From the NCBI GenBank assembly GCA_963971535.1, contig OZ020591.1, positions 16,292,823 to 16,356,822 on the forward strand: 64,000 nucleotides of DNA, in the 5' to 3' direction. This document shows, piece by piece, positions 55,832-64,000 of the stretch (its first letter is position 1; the number at the start of each line of letters is the position of its first letter). Made by a program: the position numbers and the translations under genes. This DNA comes from Notolepis coatsorum (Eukaryota; Chordata; Actinopteri; Aulopiformes; Paralepididae). Below the pieces are notes generated by a model. That model searched no databases and was not told the DNA's origin. It was given only the letters and a program-made list of their open reading frames with translations.

Positions 55832-58391
55832 ATGTCTATTATGCAAAAACAAAACGACATCACTTCCATGTTGGTGCATCAGCAATGCATTGCTTCACTG
55901 CCTAAAAGAGACATCCAACCATTTGAAGGTGACCCTCTGCAGTACGTTGGCTTTATACAGTCCTTTGAACAGACCATAGAAAGGAGGACTGACAATGCTG
56001 TTGATTGCCTGCACTATCTGGAGCAATATACCAGGGGGCAGCCTAAACAGCTAGTCAGAAGTTGTCAACACATGACTGATGGCACTGGATATGCAATGGC
56101 GAAGGCTTTACTCCAGGAACACTTTAGAAATGAGCACGTCATAGCATCCGCTTACATGGACAAAATCTTTGCATGGCCAGCTATTAAGTCGGAGGATGGG
56201 AAAGCCTTACAAGCATACAGCCTATTCTTGCGCGGATGCTGCAATGCCATGAAAGACGTGCATAACCTATGTGACCTGAACACATCTGCAAACATGCTTG
56301 CTGTTATCAAGAAGTTGCCCTACAAGCTGAGGGACAAGTGGCAAACAGAAGCATGTAACATCCAGGAAAGACATTACAAACGTGCCATGTTTACTGATTT
56401 TTATCGAACGTGAGGTGAGAATCGCTACAGACCCTGTATTTGGAGATATACAAGATGCTCCAATGGTGGGGGCTTTCAAGGAAAGTGGCAGAGCTAGACC
56501 TGTGCCTCGTCTTCAGGCTAGGGGGGTTAGTTTTGCCACAACGTATTCCACGATTGAAAGAGATGCTCATTGAGAAAACAGAGTTAAGGATGGATATGAG
56601 AAGACTTGCCTTTTCTGCAAAGAGGGTGGACACACACTGGAGTCATGCACTCTATTGGAGAGGAGAGCTCACAGCGAGAAGATGGAGTTCCTGAAGAGGA
56701 ATGGAGTTTGCTTTGGATGCTTGTGCACTGGGCACATCAGCAGAGAGTGCAGGGAACGTCTGTCTTGCAAGACATGTGGCTCACGACACCCCAGCTTGCT
56801 TCACATCCACTCTAAGGAAAATGGAGATGCAGAGAAAGGCAGGACCAACTCAGACAGGGCAGTGGACAGAGCTCTAGTTGAAATCCATACCGGTGGTCTT
56901 ACTGGGGCCGGTGATCAAGATTGCAAGCTCGCCATCGTACCGGTTAAGGTTAAATCAAGCAAAGGTCAAAGGTCAGTGGAAACCTATGCCTTTCTAGACC
57001 CAGGGAGCTCAGCGTCCTTCTGCACAATGGGTCTGATGGATAAACTGGGACTCTCTGGGAGGAAAACAAGGATCCTTCTACGTACCATGGGCCAAGAAAA
57101 GGTGGTTGACCGTTGCATTGCATCTGACTTGGAAGTCGCTGGATTGGACAGTGACCGGTACTGTGCAATGCCCAAGATCTTTGCACAACATCAAATGCAA
57201 GATCTGGAAAAATGGCCTCATCTGAAGCATGTCTATCTGCCACAGATAGATGCAGATGTGGCGATGTTGATTGGTCTGAACGTTCCCAGAGCCTTAGAAC
57301 AACTGGAAGTCATCCGAAGTGTGGATGGAGGGCCATATGTGGTCAAGGCGATGCTTGGATGGACTGTAAATGGACCACTTGGAGGAGATGGCAGTGACAA
57401 TCCTGAGACTCAGTCTGCAGTCAGCGTTAACAGAATCTCTGCTGTCACTCTTGACAAGCTCTGGAACCAACAATTCAAGACAGACTTCCCTGAAAACAGC
57501 CAGGATGAACTGCAAAGGCTGTAAAGAGAAGATTGTAAGTTTCTGGAAATGGCTAACGAGACTGTGAAACTGGTCGATGGCCATTATGTCGTTGGATTGC
57601 CACTGCAGGACAGAACTATCATCATGCCCAACAATCATAAAGTGGCTGAGCAGCGCACCCTCAACCTGAAGAGGAGGTTTAGCAGGGACGTGTCATTCCA
57701 TAAGGACTACACTGCATTTATGGACAACCTGATATCCAGTGGATACGCAGAGAGAGTGCCAGCTACAGGATTGGAGCGAAGTGACGTCAAGGTTTGGTAT
57801 ATCCCTCATCACGGGGTATACCATCCCAAGAAAGGAAAGATCCGCATCGTCTTTGATTGTGCAGCATCATTTCAGGGTGCATCGCTCAATGCACATCTCT
57901 TGCAAGAACCTGACCTGACAAGCGGGTTGGTTGGAGTCTTGACCAGGTTTAGGATGGAGCCCATTGTTCTGATGTCTGACATTGAGGCCATGTTCCATCA
58001 AGTTCGAGTGCCAGAGGCAGATGCGGACTTGCTTCGATTTCTCTGGTGGCCCAACAGGGACTTCAGTCAACATATGGTTGAATACCAGATGGTTGTCCAT
58101 CTGTTTGGTGCAACATCATCACCAAGCTGCGCAAATTTTGCTCTCCGGAAATGTGCCGAAGATAACAAACAGCTCTTCAGTGAGCAAGTGTTCGAGACCA
58201 TCATGCACAATTTCTACGTCGACGACTGTCTTGCTTCCATAGCCTCAGAGGATGAAGCCATATCCCTTTATCAGGACTTGATAACCCTCTGTGCCAAAGG
58301 AGGCTTCCATTTAACAAAATGGCTGAGTAACAGTCGCCGTGTGCTGGCAGCAATACCAGAGGAGAAAAGCGCAAAAGAGGTTAAAGACCTG
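55832..58391 (+). pseudogene. BEL/Pao element C, gag-protease-reverse transcriptase fossil
   Basis: A third BEL/Pao element, of a different family from A and B. Parts: gag-like region (FEGDPLQYVGFIQSFEQ, from about 55900), cysteine knuckle (CFGCLCTGHISRECRE, about 56710), protease-like part (FLDPGSSASFC, about 56990) and reverse transcriptase (KIRIVFDCAASFQG, HNFYVDDCLASI, about 57640-58390). It is broken, with about three or four breaks, and ends where a transposon with GGGCCC inverted ends begins. No LTRs were identified. Confidence 0.8.
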
Positions 58392-58499
58392 GGCCCTCAT
58401 TCATCAACGTGTCTTACGCACAGATATGTGCTTAACCTGTGCGTACGACCATTTCTAAGCAAAGAGTGGGATTCATCAATTTCAACTTGAACTTGACTT

Positions 58500-59404
58500 C
58501 GTGCTTATGTGTACGCACAGCTCGGAGCACACTTAGCTGACGCCCAGTGGTAGAATATATTATTACAACAAGGAAATGAGCTTCTGTGCATTAGTTTCAA
58601 CACTGGCATGTTCTGTATGAACCGTAATTCATTATAGTTCATTGTAAAATAGCAACAGTAGTGTAATTATGGTCAAAACCCTATAAATAGCATTTGGAAT
58701 AATAGATCTTTCTCTCAGAATGAATGCAGCATGGTTTATATAGCGTTATCGGAATATACGGGGTGTACCGACTGACTGCGCTCCGCGTAGCTCAACTCGT
58801 TATTATTTTGCGCACAGACCGCAGAAACACGGGAACGTTTTGATTATATTTAAAAGGCTTTACGTTAAACGAAACAAGTGGAATTTCGAAGCTGTAAGCA
58901 GAATACAAGTCATATGAACACCCACGATATAGTGTTCTTCCCCCTTTTTACTGTATAAGGAAGAATAAGAAACGCATTGCAATGACACCAGATAGTGGAC
59001 AGACTATGTAAATATGATGATGGGATTCAAGTTCGCGTTTTTGTTGAGCATAGGCATGCTGTCAGAGTATGATATCTTAATCAAACATTCTAGAACATTT
59101 GTCTCACAGATCATGTCATAATAGAACATAGGCTATGGCATGGTCCATCGTGATATTGTGTAGACTGTTATTACTGTACCGGTACCACCCATTGTGACAA
59201 CAGCCTTGTGAGTCCCGCACACAAACATGATGGAATTCAAGTTCATGTATTGAAAGGCAGGCTACATCATACATGCAGTGAGATTCATTGTTCTTGTATA
59301 TGCTCTCGTATTATTGTTTATATAGGCTACCCAATACTGACATCAAAATAGATTGTAGTATGCCTCTAGAAATCATATGCAGCAGGTAGAACATTTACGG
59401 AAGA
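58500..59404. other. left interior of the GGGCCC transposon
   Basis: AT-rich, without coding potential; contains TAATTATGGTCAAAACCCTA and other unassigned stretches. Confidence 0.4.
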
Positions 59405-59912
59405 TCAAGTTCAAGTTCAAGTTCTTTAATAGTTGTCATACAGAAGTACAGAATACTTTCATACAAAATGCTTCTTACTGTTACGCTCCGGAGACTGTGC
59501 TAGACAAGATAGTATCAAATAACATAATAACATAATATAGCATGAATTTAGAAGAAGAAAATGAGGTCACAGTGTTCGGTATAGACATATGTACAATGTT
59601 CTGAGTTACCATATAATATACAATACACAATACTATGCAGTGTACTAATGTACAGTACTATCTAGTGCAAAGCAGAAATGGGATGAGGTACAATTTTAGG
59701 TACAATTTACAGTAAGGTGTACGAGTTGTAGTGCAATCCTTCATCCATAAATATAAAGTGTGGGGAGTGGGTGCTACAGTGTGTTTGTTTAAAGTGGGTG
59801 TGTGCTATAAAGTGTGTGGAGTGGGTGCTACAGTGTGTTTGTTTAAAGTGGGTGTGTGCGTGTGGATGTGTGTGCTATGTGCGTTTGGTGGTTGTTGTTG
59901 TGTAGTGTTCAT

Positions 59913-61394
59913 TCATTGTTCGTTTAGCAGCCTGATGGCCTGGGGATAGAAGCTACTTCTGAGTCTTTCTGTGCTCGCCTTGAGACTCCTGTATCGCTTG
60001 CCTGACCGCAGCAGTTCGAAGAGGCAGTTGTTCGGGTGACTGGAGTCTTTAATGATTCTCTTAGCCTTGCCCTTGCAACGCTTGTAGTAAATGTTCTGGA
60101 GGGTGGGGAGCCCCCCTCCAATTGTGCGTTCGGCTGAACGTGTCACTCTTTGTAGTCTGCTTTGGTCTTTTGCAGTGCTATTCCCAAACCAGGAGGTGAT
60201 GTTGCCGGTCAAGATGCTCTCTATTGTACATGAGTAGAAGTTCTTAAGGATCTTCTGGCTGACTTGGAACTTCCTTAGGCGCCTGAGGAAGTAGAGGCGT
60301 TGTCGTGCCTTCTTCACCACACTGTTAATGTGTGTGGTCCATGTCAAGTCCTCGGATATGTAGGCTCCGAGGTACTTGAAGCTGTTGACTCTCTCAACCG
60401 GTGCCCCGTCGATGCTGAGGGGGCTGTAGTCCTTGACCCCCGACCTCCTGAAGTCCACAATCATCTCCTTTGTTTTGCTGACGTTCAGGGAGAGGCTGTT
60501 TTCCTGGCACCATCCCGCCAGGACCTTGACCTCTTCCAGGTAGGCCCTCTCGTCGTTGGCAGAGATCAGGCCCACCACCACTGTGTCGTCAGCAAATTTG
60601 ACGATTGTATTGCTACTCCGCTGAGCCACACAGTCGTGTGTGTACAGGGAGTAGAGGAGGGGACTCAGAACACAGCCTTGGGGGGCCCCTATGTTGAGGG
60701 TGATGGATGAGGAGGTGCAGTTGCCTGCTCTCACCACCTGGGGTCTGCCAGTCAGGAAGTCCAAGACCCACTGGCAGAGGTCATAGCCCAAGCCCAGGTC
60801 CCTGAGCTTGGCTATGAGTATGGAGGGGACTATGGTATTGAATGCCGAGCTGTAGTCGATGAATAGCATTCTCACATAGTTCCCCTGCCTCTTGTCCAGG
60901 TGTGATGCTGTTGTGTGCAGCACATGGGATATGGCGTCCTCCGTGGACCTGTTGGGGCGGTATGCAAATTGCAGGGGGTCCATGTTGATGGGGAGGGAGG
61001 AGCAGATGTAGCCCTTTACTAGCTTCTCAAAGCACTTCATGGCTATGGAGGTGAGAGCTACAGGGCGGTAGTCGTTGAGGCAAGCAGGCTTGGATTTTTT
61101 GGGTACAGGGATAATAGTGGACTTCTTCAGGCAGGTGGGGATGACAGCCTGTTCTAAGGACAGGTTAAATATGTCAGTGAATACTGGGGCCAGTTGGTCG
61201 GCACAGACTTTTAGGACGCGGCCGGGGATGCCGTCCGGACCTGCTGCCTTCCTGATATTCACTTTTTTAAAGGTCCGCCTCACCTCATGCTCTGTTACCC
61301 TGAACACTGCGCCTCCATCAGCAGCCGACCCCCCCCCCCCCCATTGCCGAGGCTTGTGAGCTGGTGTTGTTATTACCAGCATCAAACCTCGCAT
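59913..61394 (-). CDS. LINE A reverse transcriptase frame, copy 3
   Basis: 493 residues, same length and motif order as copy 1: [61 protein letters not shown], then [15 protein letters not shown] and [20 protein letters not shown]. Only scattered residues differ from copy 1 (for example YISEDLTWT against HISEDLKWT), so both copies come from a recently active source. The frame starts inside the poly-G region and overlaps the endonuclease frame by 77 bases. Confidence 0.88.
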   Translation of the reverse strand: MRGLMLVITTPAHKPRQWGGGGSAADGGAVFRVTEHEVRRTFKKVNIRKAAGPDGIPGRVLKVCADQLAPVFTDIFNLSLEQAVIPTCLKKSTIIPVPKKSKPACLNDYRPVALTSIAMKCFEKLVKGYICSSLPINMDPLQFAYRPNRSTEDAISHVLHTTASHLDKRQGNYVRMLFIDYSSAFNTIVPSILIAKLRDLGLGYDLCQWVLDFLTGRPQVVRAGNCTSSSITLNIGAPQGCVLSPLLYSLYTHDCVAQRSSNTIVKFADDTVVVGLISANDERAYLEEVKVLAGWCQENSLSLNVSKTKEMIVDFRRSGVKDYSPLSIDGAPVERVNSFKYLGAYISEDLTWTTHINSVVKKARQRLYFLRRLRKFQVSQKILKNFYSCTIESILTGNITSWFGNSTAKDQSRLQRVTRSAERTIGGGLPTLQNIYYKRCKGKAKRIIKDSSHPNNCLFELLRSGKRYRSLKASTERLRSSFYPQAIRLLNEQ

Positions 61395-62982
61395 AGAAGG
61401 TATTGAGGTCGTTTGCTAAGGAGATGTCACTGTTCAGTTTGAGGGAGGCGCCTTTGTAGTCTGTCATCGTTTTGAGCCCCTGCCACATAGCTCTAGAGTC
61501 AGCTTGTTCAAACTGGAGTTCAATTTTATCCCTGTAGCGCCGTTTGGCCTCTGACACTGTCCTCCTTACGTTGTGTCGCGCCACCTTGTGGTCATTCATG
61601 TTGCCTGCCACTAGGCCGTCATTGTATGCTTTGGTGCGCTCTCTCAGAGCTTCACGGACGGATTTGTCTACCCAGGGTTTTTGATTTGGGTAAACTTTCA
61701 TTTTGGTAGTGGGGATTGTTTCTTTCACCCTAGTACAGACATAGTCCAGCACTGTCTCCGTGTAGGCATTAATGTTATCTGTGTCGCGGAACACAATCCA
61801 GTCTGTGTGGTGAAACACTGACCGGATCGTCTCTTCTGACGTCAGATCCCATTTCTGCACCTCTCGCGAGACTACGGGAGTACTTTTAATTCTCTGTCTA
61901 TACTTTGGTGAAAGGAAAATGGATGCGTGATCTGACTTGCCAAAGCCACTATCAGAATGAGCCTTGTAGCCACCTTTAAATTGCGTGTAACAGTGATCTA
62001 GGATGTTACCGCCTCTGGTGTTGCAAGTCACATGCTGATAGAAGTCGGGCAATACCTTTCTCAGATTGGCGCTATTGAAATCTCCCAGTACCAAAATGGC
62101 GGCGTTAACGTTAGCCACTTGTATTCTATTTACCTCGTCGTGTAGTCTGGAGAGCGCAACCTTGTTGCTGGCTTGCGGTGGAATATACACTCCGACCAGG
62201 ACGATCGCCGTTAACTCCCTCGGGAGGAAGAAAGGACGACACTTGATGGTTATATATTCCAGTTCTGGGGAGCAGTGGTTGGATAATTCCTTCACGTTCG
62301 TTGGATCACTCCAATTTTTGTTAAACATGAAGGCAATACCTCCTCCACGTTGTTTACCGGACTCTGATGATGTCCGATCCTTTCTATGGATAAAGAAGTG
62401 ATCCGCTGGTTGAATTGCGTGATCTGGAACCTCCGGTGTGAGCCATGTTTCGGTGAAGCAAAGGATATTGCAGTCCCTAACGTCTCTTTGATATTGAATC
62501 CTTGCTCGGATGTCATCCAGTTTATTGTCTATTGATTGTACATTGGCTAGCAATATACTGGGAAGTGGTGTACGGTGGCGTCTGGATCTCAGCCTGTTTC
62601 GGATCCCAGCCCTCTTTCCTCGTCGTCTTTTCCTGGGCTCTGGGAACAAAGGGTCTGGTCCTAGTCTCCGGAGAATTTCTTCAGGCCATTGGTGTGGTTC
62701 GGAAAGCTGATCCAGCGAGTAATCCAGTTGGTAAGTTTCCCGTAATCCAATGTCTATGAGTGACTGACGGTCATATACATTAAATGCACCAACAGTTGGT
62801 ACGCACAAAACTCTAAAAACTATAAATATTAACAAAAGTAAACACAGTATCGACGGAGCGAACAGAGAGGCAGCCGATCGGGGCGGCGCCATCATCATCG
62901 CGATTTGGAATAAAATTGAGGAGAACTTTAATCCCTGGGTATTAATCAAACAACACGGGAAAAGGCAGTCATATTCCAGCAC
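61318..62982 (-). CDS. LINE A endonuclease frame, copy 3
   Basis: 554 residues. Methionines near residue 29 ([13 protein letters not shown]) match the copy 1 start, so the upstream 28 residues may be untranslated leader. A hydrophobic segment ([18 protein letters not shown]) follows at about residues 44-61, then a basic patch ([18 protein letters not shown]) and the AP-type endonuclease with [23 protein letters not shown] and GKSDHASIF. As in copy 1 the frame ends a few codons after the poly-G run, with the reverse transcriptase in the next frame. Confidence 0.87.
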   Translation of the reverse strand: MLEYDCLFPCCLINTQGLKFSSILFQIAMMMAPPRSAASLFAPSILCLLLLIFIVFRVLCVPTVGAFNVYDRQSLIDIGLRETYQLDYSLDQLSEPHQWPEEILRRLGPDPLFPEPRKRRRGKRAGIRNRLRSRRHRTPLPSILLANVQSIDNKLDDIRARIQYQRDVRDCNILCFTETWLTPEVPDHAIQPADHFFIHRKDRTSSESGKQRGGGIAFMFNKNWSDPTNVKELSNHCSPELEYITIKCRPFFLPRELTAIVLVGVYIPPQASNKVALSRLHDEVNRIQVANVNAAILVLGDFNSANLRKVLPDFYQHVTCNTRGGNILDHCYTQFKGGYKAHSDSGFGKSDHASIFLSPKYRQRIKSTPVVSREVQKWDLTSEETIRSVFHHTDWIVFRDTDNINAYTETVLDYVCTRVKETIPTTKMKVYPNQKPWVDKSVREALRERTKAYNDGLVAGNMNDHKVARHNVRRTVSEAKRRYRDKIELQFEQADSRAMWQGLKTMTDYKGASLKLNSDISLANDLNTFYARFDAGNNNTSSQASAMGGGGVGC

Positions 62983-63000
62983 GGTCTTTATTAGTGTTTG

Positions 63001-63352
63001 CGCTGCCCAGGCAGCAATGGTTAATAGATATCATATCCGACATCACCGTAAGTGTACACGTCTGTCAGCCTGTCTCATAACACGCTTCCCTCGGCTTAGT
63101 CCATTTTTCCACATTTCATGGGGGTATTCCATTACCGTATATGGTTAATCGGGGCGGTTCTGGTATGCAAATACTTAAAACAGTGCACGAGCTCAAACGT
63201 AGGATCAAAGTCATATTCATCATGACAGGTGTGCGTAGAACCTGCGTACGCACGTGTGGTGAATCCCGTTTTTTCTGTGCGTGCACTGATTCTACATTTT
63301 GTGCTTACGTGTGGAAATAGAACATTTTCTACGCCACGTTGATGAATGAGGG
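63001..63352. other. right interior and end of the GGGCCC transposon
   Basis: Non-coding. Motifs such as TGCGTACGCACGTGTGG and GGTGAATCCCG mirror the left end. Confidence 0.55.
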
Positions 63353-64000
63353 CCCTGGGCCCTGGGCCCTCATTCACCTAGTGTGGGTCATATGTGTCAC
63401 CTGGCAGCGCTAGTGACCACAACTCGGCCCGCCCCCTTCTCGGCTAGACGTTCTAGAGTTTTTTTTTTTTTTTATGTGTGTTTTTTTCTTTTCTTCATAT
63501 TATTATAAATTGAATGTATAAGTACTTGTTTACTATAAAAACGAACAGTTAGAATATCTAAAATAGTGTCAATCCTGTGTTTAAATTTAGGTTGTTCACG
63601 GACTTTATTTCAATGAAACGGGGGAGTAATTACTGTATTTGCATGTGAATCAAGCCCGCAGAGATTTACATTGGGGGAGTGTTTGAAGCGACGCACTGGC
63701 TGTCTGTTTACACTTTCAATGGGATTATCATCAGGTTGCACTCTGGATCAGAAAGAGATGAATGCATTGGATCTAATGAACGAGTACAGGAACTTTGTTA
63801 AACCAGTTGATTCAGTCTCTGCTCACTGGTGAAAACACCGCGCTATTCAACGGAATTAACTATGAGATCGGTCGAGATGCGTCTGCATGGGTAAGTTTAA
63901 GAATGTTTGTTTATGTTTACAGTAGCATGTTTACAATTCCGCATCTTTGATAAAACTACACCAAGTTTTTCTGCCGACCACAAGTCCAACCATGTCACGT
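63353..64000. other. unassigned sequence at the window end
   Basis: It begins with a repeated GGGCCCTGGGCCC and a further GGGCCCTCATTCACC, then a poly-T run (63459-63473). No gene is recognised in the rest. Confidence 0.4.

Larger units (their letters stand above)
59405..63000 (-). mobile_element. LINE A, copy 3, near full length
   Basis: Minus-strand copy with the tail of TTGAACTTGAACTTGAT at 59405-59421, a 3' UTR with GT-rich repeats, the reverse transcriptase frame, the endonuclease frame and a 5' region longer than copy 1. The 5' end is not certain; similarity to copy 1 stops at about 62890 because copy 1 is shorter there. It is very similar to copy 1 and has 14 G (C on the plus strand) in the inter-domain run (61329-61342). 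Confidence 0.88.
58392..63352. mobile_element. DNA transposon with GGGCCC inverted ends, holding a LINE
   Basis: Left end GGGCCCTCATTCATCAACG; the reverse complement of the right end gives the same first 21 bases. Subterminal GGGATTCATCAA-type and GTACGCACA-type motifs are shared by both ends. After the LINE A insertion is set aside, about 1.3 kb of element remains, with no transposase, so it is a non-autonomous element. A Harbinger-like origin is possible but not shown. Beyond the right end, CTGGGCCCTGGGCCCTCATT shows the end motif again, so the exact boundary and target duplication are uncertain. Confidence 0.72.

Overview
The window looks like nuclear DNA of a ray-finned fish, most likely a teleost. 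The evidence is the company of repeats: BEL/Pao and Gypsy LTR elements, L2/Rex1-type LINEs with typical fish 3' tails, hAT and piggyBac-type DNA transposons, a tRNA-derived SINE, many minisatellites, and a long fish-style C2H2 zinc-finger array. No species is assigned. There is almost no host coding sequence: the only convincing host gene is the 22-finger zinc-finger gene on the minus strand near 51.4-53.3 kb. The rest is transposable elements, often nested several layers deep.

Layout. 1-18050: two BEL/Pao elements in tandem sharing a middle LTR (LTR-internal-LTR-internal-LTR); the second carries an intact-looking LINE insertion (11022-14516). 18051-23450: a hAT-type MITE with perfect 8-bp target duplications, two neighbouring minisatellites (42 bp and 46 bp units), LINE 3' fragments and a possible solo LTR. 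23937-28112: LINE fragments, one LINE inserted inside another. 28113-36574: a telomere-like patch, an unclassified stretch ending in a hammerhead-like hairpin, a 5'-truncated LINE, a SINE with a perfect 17-bp target duplication, a LINE 3' fragment with a zinc-finger-like domain, and a 963-bp hAT-type element with 8-bp target duplications. 36712-46930: a 52-bp minisatellite split by a 9.8-kb piggyBac-type insertion that holds a hAT remnant, a decayed Gypsy element, a GA-rich minisatellite and two LINE fragments. 46931-51180: LINE fragments, a foldback sequence and unrecognised minus-strand frames. 51270-53434: the zinc-finger gene. 55832-64000: a broken third BEL/Pao element, cut by a 5-kb transposon with GGGCCC inverted ends that itself contains a near-complete LINE on the minus strand.

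The LINE seen at 11 kb, 29.6 kb, 24 kb, 20.5-21.3 kb and 59.4-63 kb is one family ('LINE A'). Its copies share two features worth attention: a hydrophobic, signal-anchor-like N-terminus ahead of the endonuclease, and a 14-15 nt poly-G run between endonuclease and reverse transcriptase that puts the two domains in different frames in every copy that spans it. All calls come from reading the sequence; no database search was run.
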